Shown here: positions 26,350 through 35,474 of the stretch, piece after piece | How the letters are laid out: each line of letters begins with the position of its first letter | Numbering within the stretch: position 1 is the first letter of the stretch | Assembly (NCBI GenBank): GCA_002154585.1 | Contig: MUNG01000193.1 | Coordinates: 1 to 54,506, forward strand | DNA: 54,506 nt | Direction of reading: 5' to 3' | Source: Streptomyces pseudogriseolus | GTDB taxonomy: Bacteria; Actinomycetota; Actinomycetes; Streptomycetales; Streptomycetaceae | Notes under the pieces: generated by a model | Seen by the model: only the letters and a program-made list of their open reading frames with translations | What the model was told of the DNA's origin: nothing | Database searches by the model: none | Position numbers and translations under genes: made by a program

Positions 26350-26367
26350 CGCACACGAGCGTGTGCG
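26350..26367. promoter_or_regulatory. Perfect 8-bp inverted repeat before the DsbA-like gene
   Basis: CGCACACG-AG-CGTGTGCG lies 20 bp upstream of the ATG at 26388. It could be an operator or a small hairpin in the 5' leader that shortens access to the start; it is too close to the gene to be a terminator for the preceding one with confidence. Confidence 0.5.
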
Positions 26368-26387
26368 TCCCCTGTGGAGACATCACC

Positions 26388-27200
26388 ATGAGCAAGCGGA
26401 ACAGCCAGGCGGCCAAGACGGCGGCGCGCGAGCGGCTGCGCGAGGAGCGCGAGCGCCAGGCGAAGCGGGCGAAGGTCAGGCGGCAGCTGATCGTCGCCGC
26501 GTCGGTGGTCGGCGTGCTGGCCGCGGCCGGCGGCATCGGCTACGCGGTGGTCCAGGCGAACAAGCCGGACCACTGGGAGGCCGCGAAGGACGCCGAGCTG
26601 GTCAAGCCGGCGAACACCAGCGGCAAGGACGGCACGACCGTCGTCATCGGCAAGGCCGACGCGAAGAAGACCCTCGAGCTGTACGAGGACCCGCGCTGCC
26701 CGATCTGCTCCTCCTTCGAGCAGGCCGTGGGCGAGACGATCGAGAAGGACGTCGCGGACGGCAAGTACAAGGTGCAGTTCATAGGCGCCTCGTTCCTGGA
26801 CCGCAACCTCACCGGCGAGGGCTCGAAGAACGCGCTGAGCGCCCTGGGCGCCGCGCTGGACGTGAGCCCGGAGGCGTTCCTGGCGTACAAGTCGGCGCTC
26901 TACTCGGCGGAGTTCCACCCCGAGGAGACGGACGACAAGTTCAAGGACGACGCCTACCTGATCAAGGTCGCCGACACCGTGGACGCCCTGAAGAACAACA
27001 AGGAGTTCCAGGCGGCGGTGAAGGACGGCACCTACGACCGCTGGGCGCTGGAGATGTCGGACAAGTTCGACAGCAGCGACGTCCAGGGCACGCCGACGGT
27101 GAAGATGGACGGCAAGAAGCTCACCGGCTCCGACGGGCAGAACGCGCCCATGACGGCGGCCGAGTTCACCGCGGCGGTCGACAAGGCGCTGAAGGGCTGA
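26388..27200 (+). CDS. Membrane-anchored DsbA-like thioredoxin-fold protein
   Basis: A 270-aa protein with a charged cytoplasmic N-terminus (1-32, many Arg/Glu/Lys), one TM anchor at about 33-55, and an extracytoplasmic thioredoxin fold of the DsbA type. The active site is C104-P-I-C107 (YEDPRCPICSSFEQAV), and the cis-proline loop is in SDVQGTPTVKMDGKK. It probably oxidises or isomerises disulfides of secreted proteins, like the Mycobacterium DsbA-like/MDT-type proteins. It begins 94 bp after the membrane protein gene on the same strand and is followed by a hairpin terminator. Confidence 0.92.
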   Translation: MSKRNSQAAKTAARERLREERERQAKRAKVRRQLIVAASVVGVLAAAGGIGYAVVQANKPDHWEAAKDAELVKPANTSGKDGTTVVIGKADAKKTLELYEDPRCPICSSFEQAVGETIEKDVADGKYKVQFIGASFLDRNLTGEGSKNALSALGAALDVSPEAFLAYKSALYSAEFHPEETDDKFKDDAYLIKVADTVDALKNNKEFQAAVKDGTYDRWALEMSDKFDSSDVQGTPTVKMDGKKLTGSDGQNAPMTAAEFTAAVDKALKG

Positions 27201-27225
27201 CACGGCGGTCCGACGGACGGCTGAA

Positions 27226-27258
27226 GAGCGGGCGAACTTTTCCCGGGTTCGCCCGCTC
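27226..27258. terminator. Hairpin terminator between the DsbA-like gene and phoD
   Basis: GAGCGGGCGAAC (27226-27237) pairs perfectly with GTTCGCCCGCTC (27247-27258) around a 9-nt TTTTCCCGG loop. It lies 26 bp after the upstream stop and 31 bp before the phoD start, so it ends the first transcript; it could also be an operator for phoD. Confidence 0.7.
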
Positions 27259-27289
27259 AGGCATGTACGCGTCAGTAACCTGATCGGCT

Positions 27290-28972
27290 GTGACCAGTCG
27301 ACACGGAAGAACCGAGAGCGCCGTCTCCGCCACCGCGGACACCGCCCCCCTCACCCCGCGCCGCCGCACGGTCGTCAAGGCGGCCGCCGCCGGCGCGGCC
27401 CTGGCCGGACCGCTCGCCGTCGCGCCGGCCGCCCGCGCCGCCCGCTCGGCCCCCGCCTTCCTGCACGGCGTCGCCTCCGGCGACCCGCTGCCGGACGGCG
27501 TGCTGCTGTGGACCCGCGTGACCCCGGTACCGGAGGCGGTCCCCGGCTCAGGCATCGGCCCGGACACCGAGGTGAGCTGGACCGTCGCCCGCGACCGGGC
27601 GTTCACCGACGTCGTCGCGCGGGGCACGGTCCTCGCCACCGCCGCCTCCGACCACACCGTCAAGGCGGACATACGCGGCCTGCGCCCCGCCACCGACTAC
27701 TGGTTCCGCTTCTCCGCGGACGGCGCCGACTCGCCCGTCGCCCGCACCCGCACCGCCCCGGCCGCCGACGCCGCGGTGACCGGGCTGCGGTTCGGCGTGG
27801 TGTCCTGCGCCAACTGGGAGGCCGGCCACTTCGCGGCGTACCGCCACCTCGCGGCCCGCGGCGACCTGGACGCCTGGCTGCACCTGGGCGACTACGTCTA
27901 CGAGTACGGCACCGGCGAGTACGGCGCCCGCGACCAGGTCGTCCGCCCGCACTCCCCCGCCCACGAGATCGTCACCCTCGCCGACTACCGGCTGCGGCAC
28001 GCCACGTACAAGACCGACCCGGACCTCCAGGCACTGCACGCCACGGCGCCGGTCGTCGCGATCTGGGACGACCACGAGTTCGCCAACGACACCTGGTCGG
28101 GCGGCGCCGAGAACCACACCGAGGGCGCGGAGGGCGCCTGGGCGGCCCGGCAGGCCGCGGCGAAGCAGGCGTACTTCGAGTGGATGCCGGTCCGCCCGGC
28201 GGTCGAGGGCACCACCTACCGCCGGCTGCGCTTCGGCAAGCTGGCCGACCTGTCGCTGCTCGACCTGCGCTCCTTCCGCTCGCAGCAGGTCTCCCTCGGC
28301 GACGGCGAGGTCGACGACCCGGACCGCACCCTCACCGGGCGCGCCCAGCTGGACTGGCTGAAGGCGGGCCTGTCGGCGTCCGACACCACCTGGCGGCTGG
28401 TCGGCACCTCGGTGATGATCTCGCCGTTCGCGCTGGGCGCCCTGCCCGCGAGCCTGCTGAAGCCGCTCGCGAAGCTGCTGGGGCTGCCGCAGGAGGGCCT
28501 CGCCCTCAACACCGACCAGTGGGACGGCTACACCGACGACCGCCGTGAACTCCTCGCCCATCTGCGCGCGAACGCCATCCGCAACACGGTCTTCCTCACC
28601 GGCGACATCCACATGGCGTGGGCCAACGACGTCCCGGTGAACGCCGGCACCTATCCGCTGTCGCCGTCGGCCGCCACGGAGTTCGTGGTCACCTCGGTGA
28701 CCTCCGACAACCTCGACGACATCGTGAAGGTCTCCGAGGGCACCGTCTCCGCGCTGGCCTCCCCGCTGATCCGGGCCGCCAACCGGCACGTGCACTGGGT
28801 GGACACCGACCGGCACGGCTACGGCGTGCTGGACGTCACCGCCGAGCGGGCGCAGATGGACTACTACGTGCTGTCCGACCGCACGGCGGCGGACGCCACG
28901 TCCCGGTGGGTCCGCTCCTACCGCACCCGCAGCGGCACGCAGAAGGCCGAGCGCACCTACGACCCGGTGTGA
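27290..28972 (+). CDS. phoD: Alkaline phosphatase D, Tat-exported
   Basis: A secreted calcium/iron-dependent phosphodiesterase/phosphatase for phosphate scavenging. GTG 27290 gives 560 aa with a twin-arginine signal ([21 protein letters not shown], about 23-43) and a cleavage site after APAARA (about 50). The PhoD core shows GVVSCANWE (Cys173), [16 protein letters not shown] (Asp201), [13 protein letters not shown] and [13 protein letters not shown], all metal-ligand segments of the family. TAACCT at 27276-27281 lies 8 bp before the GTG, suggesting a leaderless transcript; a convincing pair of PhoP boxes is not visible, although GTTCGCC within the upstream hairpin is a partial match. Confidence 0.95.
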   Translation: MTSRHGRTESAVSATADTAPLTPRRRTVVKAAAAGAALAGPLAVAPAARAARSAPAFLHGVASGDPLPDGVLLWTRVTPVPEAVPGSGIGPDTEVSWTVARDRAFTDVVARGTVLATAASDHTVKADIRGLRPATDYWFRFSADGADSPVARTRTAPAADAAVTGLRFGVVSCANWEAGHFAAYRHLAARGDLDAWLHLGDYVYEYGTGEYGARDQVVRPHSPAHEIVTLADYRLRHATYKTDPDLQALHATAPVVAIWDDHEFANDTWSGGAENHTEGAEGAWAARQAAAKQAYFEWMPVRPAVEGTTYRRLRFGKLADLSLLDLRSFRSQQVSLGDGEVDDPDRTLTGRAQLDWLKAGLSASDTTWRLVGTSVMISPFALGALPASLLKPLAKLLGLPQEGLALNTDQWDGYTDDRRELLAHLRANAIRNTVFLTGDIHMAWANDVPVNAGTYPLSPSAATEFVVTSVTSDNLDDIVKVSEGTVSALASPLIRAANRHVHWVDTDRHGYGVLDVTAERAQMDYYVLSDRTAADATSRWVRSYRTRSGTQKAERTYDPV

Positions 28973-28985
28973 CGCCCCGCCGGAC

Positions 28986-29570
28986 TCAGTCCTCCAGCGA
29001 GTCCAGGAAGCCGAGCGCCACCCGCCAGGTGGCCTCGGCCGCCTCCTCGTCGTAGTCGGGCAGGCCGGGGTCGGTGTAGAGGTGTCCGGCGCCCGCGTAC
29101 CGGTACACCTCGACGTCGGCCCCGGCCCGGCCCATCCCCAGGTACCAGGCGGTGAGCCAGTCGTCGGTCTCGAACGGGTCCGGCTCGGCGACGTGCAGCT
29201 GCACCGGCAGCCCGTCCGCCGCGGCGTTCTCCGCGATGTCGGACGTGCCGTGCAGGAGAAGCAGGCCCTTGGCCTTCTCGTCGCCCAGGGCCAGCGTCTG
29301 CGCCACCGAGGCGCCGAAGGAGAACCCGGCGTACACCAGGCCGCGCTCCGAGTAGGGCGCGGCCGCCAGCACGGCCCGCCTCAGCAGCTCGTCCTTGCCG
29401 GTCTCCTCCCGGTGGGCCATGCCCTCCTCGACCGTGTCGAACGTGCGCCCCTCGAAGAGATCCGGTGTCCACACCTCGTGTCCGGCCGCGCGCAGCCGGT
29501 CCGCGGCCCGGTGCACGGCGGGACGCAGTCCGAAGGCCGAGTGGAAGAGCATGATGTTCATGGAGCCCAT
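28986..29570 (-). CDS. Dienelactone hydrolase-family protein with a serine nucleophile
   Basis: A 194-aa alpha/beta hydrolase. The nucleophile elbow YAGFSFGAS carries Ser84 where classical dienelactone hydrolases have Cys. The acid is probably Asp131 in AEPDPFETDDW, and the histidine is His163 in GAGHLYTD. N-terminal MNIMLFHSAFGLRPAVHRAADRLRAAGHEVWTPDLFEG is typical of the DLH fold, without a separate cap domain. ATG 29570 or 29561 is the start. Cytoplasmic esterase or thioesterase; the substrate is unknown. It is convergent with phoD, 13 bp between stops. Confidence 0.9.
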   Translation of the reverse strand: MGSMNIMLFHSAFGLRPAVHRAADRLRAAGHEVWTPDLFEGRTFDTVEEGMAHREETGKDELLRRAVLAAAPYSERGLVYAGFSFGASVAQTLALGDEKAKGLLLLHGTSDIAENAAADGLPVQLHVAEPDPFETDDWLTAWYLGMGRAGADVEVYRYAGAGHLYTDPGLPDYDEEAAEATWRVALGFLDSLED

Positions 29571-29632
29571 GGTGCCAGCCGGGTGTGACGGGTCCCGCGG
29601 GCGGCACTACCCGCGTCCGGACGGAAGTCACA

Positions 29633-29661
29633 TGTTCATGCCCGAGCAGGCCGGTTAGGTT
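29633..29661 (+). promoter_or_regulatory. Probable leaderless promoter for the MscS gene
   Basis: TGTTCA (29633-29638) and TAGGTT (29656-29661) are 17 bp apart; the ATG follows 7 bp after the -10. The geometry is the same as upstream of the TIGR03085-type gene at 2567. There is no ribosome binding site. Confidence 0.5.
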
Positions 29662-29668
29662 CGGGGGC

Positions 29669-30799
29669 ATGGATGACGTGCTGCGCCCGCTGATCGTGGT
29701 CGGCGGCTCGGTGGTGCTGACGCTGCTGCTGGGCTGGGCCACCGACCGGCTGCTGCGGAAGGCCGACGAACGCCACCACGAGACACCGCTGTGGGGCCTG
29801 CTGCGCCGGGCCCGCGTTCCCTACCAGCTGCTGCTCATCGCCGTGCTGCTCAGAGCCTCCTACGACGAGACCCGCCTGCTGACCTCTCACGACGTCGCCG
29901 TCGGCCGGACGCTGACCCTGGTGCTGATCGGGTCCGCCGCCTGGATGGCGATCCGGATCGCCGCCGCCGTCGTGGAGACCTCCTACACCCGGTACGCCAC
30001 CAACCACCGGGAGCGCGACCCGGCCCGCGTGCGCCGGGTGCGCACCCAGGTGACGCTGATCCGCCGCGTGGTGTCGGCGGTGGTGGGCGTGGTCGCGGTG
30101 GCCGCGATGCTGCTGACGTTCCCCGCGATGCGTGCGGCCGGCGCCTCCCTGCTGGCCTCGGCCGGCATCCTCGGCATCGTCGCCGGCGTCGCCGCCCAGT
30201 CGACGCTGAGCAACATGTTCGCCGGGCTCCAGATCGCGTTCGGCGACATGGTGCGCATCGGCGACACCGTGGTGGTCGACGGCGAGTGGGGCACGGTGGA
30301 GGAGATCACCCTCACCTTCCTGACCGTGCGCACCTGGGACGAGCGCCGGATCACCATGCCGGTGTCGTACTTCACCTCCAAGCCGTTCGAGAACTGGTCG
30401 CGCGGCACCCCGCAGATGACCGGCACCGTGTTCTGGCACGTGGACCACAGCGCCCCGCTGGACGCCATGCGCGCGAAGCTGCGCGACATCCTGCGGGAGT
30501 GCCCGGCCTGGGACGGCCGCGCCTGCAACCTGACCGTCACGGACTCCACCCCGAGCACCCTGGAGGTCCGGGCGCTGGTGACGGCCAAGGACGCGGACGA
30601 CATCTGGACGGTCCGGGTCGAGGTCCGCGAGCGGATGATGCGCTTCCTGGCCGACGAGCACCCCTACGCGCTGCCCCGGGTCAACACCGCCGACGCGGTG
30701 CCGCCGCCCCGGGACGGGCTGGAGATCGCGCCGTCCGACGGGATGCCGGTGCCGGCGGCGCGCCGGGCCCACGCCCACCCGCCCCGGCAGCCGCGCTGA
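29669..30799 (+). CDS. MscS-family mechanosensitive channel
   Basis: A 376-aa membrane protein that releases small solutes under hypo-osmotic tension. Hydrophobic segments lie at about 6-24, 47-62, 79-99 and 126-148. The pore-lining TM3 region AAGASLLASAGILGIVAGVAAQSTLSNMFAGLQIAF has the Gly/Ala packing of MscS. The beta domain follows (GDMVRIGDTVVVDGEWGTVEEITLTFLTVRTWDERRITMPVSYFTSKPFENWSR). ATG 29669 begins MDDVLRPLIVVGGSVVLT. The C-terminal tail is Pro/Arg-rich. Convergent with the SDR gene, 7 bp between stops. Confidence 0.95.
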   Translation: MDDVLRPLIVVGGSVVLTLLLGWATDRLLRKADERHHETPLWGLLRRARVPYQLLLIAVLLRASYDETRLLTSHDVAVGRTLTLVLIGSAAWMAIRIAAAVVETSYTRYATNHRERDPARVRRVRTQVTLIRRVVSAVVGVVAVAAMLLTFPAMRAAGASLLASAGILGIVAGVAAQSTLSNMFAGLQIAFGDMVRIGDTVVVDGEWGTVEEITLTFLTVRTWDERRITMPVSYFTSKPFENWSRGTPQMTGTVFWHVDHSAPLDAMRAKLRDILRECPAWDGRACNLTVTDSTPSTLEVRALVTAKDADDIWTVRVEVRERMMRFLADEHPYALPRVNTADAVPPPRDGLEIAPSDGMPVPAARRAHAHPPRQPR

Positions 30800-30806
30800 G
30801 CGGCGC

Positions 30807-31550
30807 TCAGCAGCCGCGCTCGGCGCCGCCGTTCACCTGGACGATCTGCGAGGTGATGTGCCCGGCGCCGTGCGAGGCGAGCCAGTGCAGGGTCGCCGCG
30901 ACGTCGCCGGGCCGGCCGGCGCGCTTGTCGGACGTCTCGGCGACCAGCCGCGCGCGCCGCTCCTCGTCGACGCCGTCGTCGCCGAAGAACGCCGTGTCCT
31001 CGATGTAGCCGGGCGCGACCACGTTCACGGTGATCCCGTGCGGCCCCAGCTCCCGGGCCAGGGCATGGGCGTACGGGTGCAGACCCGCCTTGGCCGCCGC
31101 GTACGACACCCGGCCCGAGCCGCGCCGGGCGGCGATGGAGCTGAGGAACAGCACCCGCCCGCCGGGCACGGCGAGCCGGTCCCGCAGCGCCTCGGTGAGC
31201 AGCACGGCGGTCAGCACGTTGAGCCGGAAGTTGACGGTCCAGTCGCGGGCGACGGCGTCGAGCGGGTCGTCGCCGCCCACCGGCGGTTCGAGGAGCCCGT
31301 TGCCGCCCGCGCAGTGCACGAGCACGTCCACGGCGCCGAACTCGCGCCCCACGAACCCGGACACGCCGCGCACGGCCTCGGGGTCGGCCAGATCGGCGGC
31401 GTAGGTCAGCGCGCCGGGCACCTCGGCCCGCTCCAGGACGTCACCGCGCCGTCCGACGAGCAGGACGCGGTCGCCGTCGGCGGCGAACGTCTGCGCGGTG
31501 GCGAGCCCGATGCCGGTGCCGCCGCCGCTGATCACAACATTGCGTGTCAT
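30807..31550 (-). CDS. Short-chain dehydrogenase/reductase
   Basis: A 247-aa classical SDR. The cofactor motif is VVISGGGTGIGLATAQTFA (TGxxxGxG type, with SGGGTGIG). The catalytic triad is Ser in FLSSIAARRGSGRVSYAAAKAGL, Tyr and Lys in YAAAK, and the structural VHCAGG replaces NNAG. The downstream VVAPGYIEDTAF is the usual PG motif. The substrate is unknown; SDRs reduce or oxidise many alcohols and ketones. It is transcribed from the 51 bp shared with the antiporter stop, so it may be in one unit with it. Confidence 0.93.
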   Translation of the reverse strand: MTRNVVISGGGTGIGLATAQTFAADGDRVLLVGRRGDVLERAEVPGALTYAADLADPEAVRGVSGFVGREFGAVDVLVHCAGGNGLLEPPVGGDDPLDAVARDWTVNFRLNVLTAVLLTEALRDRLAVPGGRVLFLSSIAARRGSGRVSYAAAKAGLHPYAHALARELGPHGITVNVVAPGYIEDTAFFGDDGVDEERRARLVAETSDKRAGRPGDVAATLHWLASHGAGHITSQIVQVNGGAERGC

Positions 31551-31601
31551 GCCCCGACCCTACGGAGCGGGCGACGGCGGACGGCGGCAACGCGGCGGCG
31601 C

Positions 31602-33194
31602 TCAGCGCAGACTGCGCACGTCCAGATGACGCAGCACCCGGTCCACCACCTCCGGGTCGGCGCCCGGCTCGCTGCGCGCGGTGAGCACCTCGTGCCGGGC
31701 GGCGCTCAGCATCTCCTGCTCGATGCGCCGGATCCGCTTCAGCCGCCTGGCCCGCTGCCGGACCGCCTCGCGCCGCTCGTCGTCCGCGATGTCCGGGCTG
31801 ATCCGCACGCCCACGTCGAACGCGCGGCGCATCAGCTGCTCGGACAGCTCCTCCGGCAGCTCCTCCACGTCCTCGATCTCCCGCAGCCTGCGTTTGGCCG
31901 CCTTCGCCGCCCGGACGGCGAGCCGGCGCTCCAGCTCCTTCTCCCGTCCGGTGTCGCCGCGCACCCCGAGCCTGCCCACCAGCCACGGCAGGGTGAGCCC
32001 CTGCACCAGCAGCGTCCCCAGCACCACCCCGAACGCCATGAAGACGATCTCGCCGCGGGCGGGGAAGCCGGCGCCGGAGTCGGTCTCCAGCGGGATGGCC
32101 AGCGCCAGCGCGACGGACGCCACCCCGCGCATCCCGGACCACCACATCACCACGGTCTCGCGCCAGCTGAGCGGGATCTCCTCGCCGACGTCCCGGGCGG
32201 TGTGCAGCCGCTTGGTCAGCCAGGTCGCCGGCAGCAGCCACGCCAGCCGCACCAGCACGACCACCCCGACGACCACCCCCGACCAGCTGAGCAGCTCGCC
32301 CCAGTGGCCGGCCGCGGTGTTGACCGCGTTGTGCAGCTCCAGGCCGACCAGCCCGAACGCCACGCCGGTGACCAGGGTGTCCACGATGTCCCAGAAGGTG
32401 TGCCCGGCCAGCCGCGCCATCACGTCGTCGGCGTCGGTGGCGTACTCCACCAGGAACAGTGCGGTGACCAGCACCCCGAGGACGCCCGAGCCGTGCAGCT
32501 CCTCGGCGAGGACGTACGCGGCGAACGGCACCAGCAGGGTCAGCGCCACCTGGAGGGTGGGGTCGCCGAGCAGGTCCATGGCCTTGTTGGTGGCCCAGCC
32601 GAGCGCCAGTCCGACGACGACCGCCACCACGGCCGACAGCACCAGGTCGAGCCCGGCCGCCCAGGGCGAGAAGGAGCCGCTCACGGCGGCGGCCACGGCC
32701 ACGTGGTACAGCACGATCGCCGTGACGTCGTTGAACAGCCCCTCCCCCTCCAGGATGGACACCAGGCGGCGGGGCAGCCCCAGCCGGCCGGCCACCGCGG
32801 TCGCCGCGACCGGGTCGGGCGGGGCGACCAGCGCGCCGAGGGCGACGGCGGCGGCCAGCGGCAGCCCCGGCACGATCGCGTGGGCGACGGCGGCGACGCA
32901 GAAGGTGGTGACGAAGACCAGCGCCACGGCCAGCAGCAGAATCGGCCGGACGTTGGCCGCGAACTGGCGCCAGGAGGTGCGCCGCACGGCGGCGTAGAGC
33001 AGGGGCGGCAGCAGCAGCGGCAGGATCAGTTCCGGCGGGACGTCGACGTTCGGCACGAACTCCAGCAGCGCCAGGACGATCCCGAACACCGTCATCAGCA
33101 CCGGCGCCGGCAGCCTCAGCCGCTCCCCCACGGGGACGCTCACGAGCGCCCCGAGCAACAGGGCGAACAGCAGGGCCAGCTGATCCACGGTCAC
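31602..33194 (-). CDS. Na+/H+ antiporter (CPA1/NhaP-like)
   Basis: A 530-aa protein with about 12 hydrophobic segments up to residue 410 and a cytoplasmic helical tail rich in Arg and Glu. The conserved carboxylate region ILEGEGLFNDVTAIVLYHVAVAA, the upstream VAPPDPVAATAVAGRLGLPRRLV and the NhaP-type MWWSGMRGVASVALALAIP are visible. It exchanges protons for sodium or potassium at the cytoplasmic membrane for pH and ion balance. GTG 33194 (VTVDQLALLFALLLGALVSVPVG) starts directly in the first membrane segment. It is 78 bp downstream of the GNAT gene, same strand. Confidence 0.94.
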   Translation of the reverse strand: MTVDQLALLFALLLGALVSVPVGERLRLPAPVLMTVFGIVLALLEFVPNVDVPPELILPLLLPPLLYAAVRRTSWRQFAANVRPILLLAVALVFVTTFCVAAVAHAIVPGLPLAAAVALGALVAPPDPVAATAVAGRLGLPRRLVSILEGEGLFNDVTAIVLYHVAVAAAVSGSFSPWAAGLDLVLSAVVAVVVGLALGWATNKAMDLLGDPTLQVALTLLVPFAAYVLAEELHGSGVLGVLVTALFLVEYATDADDVMARLAGHTFWDIVDTLVTGVAFGLVGLELHNAVNTAAGHWGELLSWSGVVVGVVVLVRLAWLLPATWLTKRLHTARDVGEEIPLSWRETVVMWWSGMRGVASVALALAIPLETDSGAGFPARGEIVFMAFGVVLGTLLVQGLTLPWLVGRLGVRGDTGREKELERRLAVRAAKAAKRRLREIEDVEELPEELSEQLMRRAFDVGVRISPDIADDERREAVRQRARRLKRIRRIEQEMLSAARHEVLTARSEPGADPEVVDRVLRHLDVRSLR

Positions 33195-33272
33195 CGCTCC
33201 CGGGCGTCGGACGGGTCGGGCGCTCTCCAGCCTGCCATGCGCCGCACGGCCGCCGAGGTCACCCCGCCCCGG

Positions 33273-33740
33273 TCACAGCGCGCGCCGCATGGCCCGGTGC
33301 GGCATCCCCGCGTCCGGGAACTCCGGCCCGTAGGCCTGGTAGCCGAGCCGCTCGTAGAAGCCGAGGGCGTGGGTCTGGGCGTGCAGGTCGACGCCGGTGA
33401 GCCCGCGCTCCCGGGCGGCGTGCTCGACGGCCCGCACGAGCGCCGCGCCGACCCCGAGGCCGCGCGCCCGCCGCAGCACGGCGAGCCGGCCGAGGGAGCC
33501 GGCCGACAGGTCGCCGCCGTTCTTCGCGGCGGCCGCGGCGCCGTGCAGCAGCCGGGCCGTGCCCAGCGGGGTGCCGTCTTCGGCGACGGCGAGCAGGTGC
33601 ACGGCGTCGGCGTCGTGGGCGTCGTACTCGATGTCCTCGGGCACGCCCTGCTCGGCGACGAAGACCTCCTTGCGGACCGCGAAGCACGCCTCACGGTCGG
33701 CGGGGTCCTCGGCGACGCGGACCGTGAAGGCGTCGCTCAT
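33273..33740 (-). CDS. GNAT-family N-acetyltransferase
   Basis: A 155-aa GNAT protein. The acetyl-CoA binding motif is [31 protein letters not shown] (R-x-x-G-x-G/A type, here RARGLGVG). The C-terminal [28 protein letters not shown] is typical of the ElaA/YjcF-like group, as is the N-terminal [25 protein letters not shown]. The acceptor substrate is unknown. Its ATG overlaps the stop of rluD by 4 bp, so it is translationally coupled to the pseudouridine synthase. Confidence 0.93.
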   Translation of the reverse strand: MSDAFTVRVAEDPADREACFAVRKEVFVAEQGVPEDIEYDAHDADAVHLLAVAEDGTPLGTARLLHGAAAAAKNGGDLSAGSLGRLAVLRRARGLGVGAALVRAVEHAARERGLTGVDLHAQTHALGFYERLGYQAYGPEFPDAGMPHRAMRRAL

Positions 33741-34681
33741 GCCCAGGTCTCCTCGCGGACCTGGTCGAGCGCCTGCTGGAGGTCGTCCGGGTAGTCGCAG
33801 GAGAACTCCGCCCACTGTCCGTCGCCGGGGTGCTCGAAGCCGAGGCGCACGGCGTGCAGCCACTGCCGGGTCAGCCTCAGCCGCTTGGCGAGCGTGGGGT
33901 CGGCGCCGTAGGTCAGGTCGCCGACGCAGGGGTGGCGGTGGGCGGCCATGTGCACGCGGATCTGGTGCGTGCGGCCGGTCTCCAGCTTCACGTCGAGCAG
34001 GGACGCGGCGCGGAACGCCTCGATCAGGTCGTAGTGCGTGACGGACGGCTTGCCGTCGGCGGTGACCGCCCACTTGTAGTCGTGCTGCGGGTGGCGGCCG
34101 ATGGGGGCGTCGATGGTGCCGCTGGTCGGGTCCGGGTGGCCCTGGACGAGCGTGTGGTAGCGCTTGTCGACCGTGCGCTCCTTGAACTGGCGCTTCAGCG
34201 ACGTGTACGCGTACTCCGACTTGGCGACCACCATCAGGCCGGAGGTGCCGACGTCCAGGCGGTGCACGATGCCCTGGCGCTCGGCGGCGCCGGAGGTCGA
34301 GATGCGGTACCCGGCGGCGGCGAGACCGCCGATCACGGTGGGGCCGGTCCAGCCCGGGGAGGGGTGGGCGGCGACGCCGACGGGCTTGACGATCACGACC
34401 ACGTCGTCGTCGTCGTGCACGATCTCCATGCCCTCGACCGGCTCGGCCACGACCTGCACCGGGGCGGGCGCCTGCGGCATCTCCACCTCGAGCCAGGCGC
34501 CCCCGCTGACCCGCTCGGACTTTCCGACCACCGACCCGTCGACCGTGACCTTCCCCGCGGCGGCGAGCTCGGCCGCCTTGGTACGGGAGAAGCCGAACAT
34601 GCGGGAGATGGCGGCGTCGACGCGCTCGCCCTCCAGGCCGTCGGGCACGGGCAGGGTACGGATCTCGGGAATCGTGCTCAC
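33737..34681 (-). CDS. rluD: RluD-family pseudouridine synthase
   Basis: A 314-aa RNA pseudouridine synthase, probably acting on 23S rRNA. An N-terminal S4 domain ([30 protein letters not shown], about 20-50) binds RNA. The catalytic domain has the RluA-family active-site motif [18 protein letters not shown] with the essential Asp, and the C-terminal [29 protein letters not shown] 34681 starts [19 protein letters not shown]. It lies 53 bp downstream of lspA, with a hairpin between, and is coupled to the GNAT gene. Assignment of the exact rRNA sites is by family. Confidence 0.92.
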   Translation of the reverse strand: MSTIPEIRTLPVPDGLEGERVDAAISRMFGFSRTKAAELAAAGKVTVDGSVVGKSERVSGGAWLEVEMPQAPAPVQVVAEPVEGMEIVHDDDDVVVIVKPVGVAAHPSPGWTGPTVIGGLAAAGYRISTSGAAERQGIVHRLDVGTSGLMVVAKSEYAYTSLKRQFKERTVDKRYHTLVQGHPDPTSGTIDAPIGRHPQHDYKWAVTADGKPSVTHYDLIEAFRAASLLDVKLETGRTHQIRVHMAAHRHPCVGDLTYGADPTLAKRLRLTRQWLHAVRLGFEHPGDGQWAEFSCDYPDDLQQALDQVREETWA

Positions 34682-34704
34682 CCGTCGAGTATGCCGGACG
34701 GGTG

Positions 34705-34728
34705 CGTCACTCCCGCACGGGAGTGACG
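34705..34728 (-). terminator. Perfect 11-bp hairpin between lspA and rluD
   Basis: CGTCACTCCCG (34705-34715) pairs perfectly with CGGGAGTGACG (34718-34728) around a CA loop, 6 bp after the lspA stop. No T tract follows, so it may be a partial terminator or RNA processing site that lowers rluD relative to lspA. Confidence 0.55.
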
Positions 34729-34734
34729 GGGCCC

Positions 34735-35376
34735 TCAGTCCTTGTGGACGGTGCCGTCCGGGTCGAGACCCCGGAAGGACAGCAGCACGATCAGGATGCC
34801 GCCGCACACGATGGCCGAGTCGGCCAGGTTGAACACGGCGAAGTGCTTCGGCGCGATGAAGTCGACGACCGCGCCCTCGAAGACGCCCGGCGAGCGGAAG
34901 ATCCGGTCGGTGAGGTTGCCGAGGGCGCCGCCGAGGAGCAGGCCGAGCGCGATCGCCCAGGGCAGGCTGTAGAGCTTGCGGGCCAGGCGGAAGATCACCA
35001 CGATGACGGCCGCCGCGATGACCGTGAAGATCACCGTGAACGCCTCGCCGAAGCCGAAGGCCGCGCCCGCGTTGCGGATCGCCTCGAAGCGCAGCCAGTC
35101 GCCGACGATCTCGATCGGCTCGTGGTGCTCCAGCTTCTCGACCACGATCATCTTGCTGACCAGGTCGAGGAGGTAGGCGAAGGCGGCGACGGCGAACAGC
35201 ACGGCGATCCGCCGCCTGCCGCGGGGCCGCTGCGCCTCCGCCGTCGTACCGTCGGCGCCGGCCGGCTCCCCGCCGTCCCGGTCCCGCAGGTCCCGGTCCT
35301 CCTGGTCCCGGTCCTGCCCGTCCCGGTCCGCGTCCGGAGTGTCCGGCGTACCGATGATGCGCTCCGCCTCTGCCAC
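34735..35376 (-). CDS. lspA: Prolipoprotein signal peptidase (lipoprotein signal peptidase II)
   Basis: It cleaves the signal peptide of lipid-modified prolipoproteins in the membrane. The two catalytic aspartates are in GNLTDRIF and [16 protein letters not shown]. Four TM segments cover about 58-76, 111-128, 135-150 and 188-205. The 213-aa length reflects an unusual N-terminal 45-residue charged tail with repeated [12 protein letters not shown] before the first TM; typical LspA is about 160-200 aa. The start [10 protein letters not shown] is ATG 35376. Together with the DksA-like gene and rluD it forms a conserved minus-strand row upstream of ileS. Confidence 0.95.
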   Translation of the reverse strand: MAEAERIIGTPDTPDADRDGQDRDQEDRDLRDRDGGEPAGADGTTAEAQRPRGRRRIAVLFAVAAFAYLLDLVSKMIVVEKLEHHEPIEIVGDWLRFEAIRNAGAAFGFGEAFTVIFTVIAAAVIVVIFRLARKLYSLPWAIALGLLLGGALGNLTDRIFRSPGVFEGAVVDFIAPKHFAVFNLADSAIVCGGILIVLLSFRGLDPDGTVHKD

Positions 35377-35413
35377 GTGAGTCCCTCAGCCTAGGTCCTT
35401 GACTGAGGACGAG

Positions 35414-35449
35414 GGTACGGCACGGCCTGCGCGGCCGCCCTTCCGTACC
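35414..35449. terminator. Inverted repeat between the DksA-like gene and lspA
   Basis: GGTACGG (35414-35420) pairs with CCGTACC (35443-35449), with an inner GGCC...GGCC pair. On the minus strand it lies after the DksA-like stop and before lspA, so it could be a terminator or processing hairpin. An 11-bp direct repeat follows immediately. Confidence 0.4.
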
Positions 35450-35474
35450 GGCTCGGTACCGGCTCAGTACCGGC
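35446..35474. repeat. 11-bp tandem repeat at the end of the DksA-like gene
   Basis: TACCGGCTCGG (35446-35456), TACCGGCTCAG (35457-35467) and TACCGGC (35468-35474) run into the stop codon and last Tyr codon of the DksA-like gene. The repeats include Kpn-like GGTACC palindromes. Significance unclear. Confidence 0.5.

Noticed and set aside
27226-27258. PhoP binding boxes before phoD
   Set aside because: Only one partial GTTCGCC match is seen and it is part of a perfect hairpin; tandem GTTCACC-like repeats are missing.
30858-33794. A 978-codon plus-strand frame opposite the SDR and antiporter genes
   Set aside because: His/Gln/Arg-rich composition mirrors membrane-protein codons. It crosses two clear minus-strand genes with established families.
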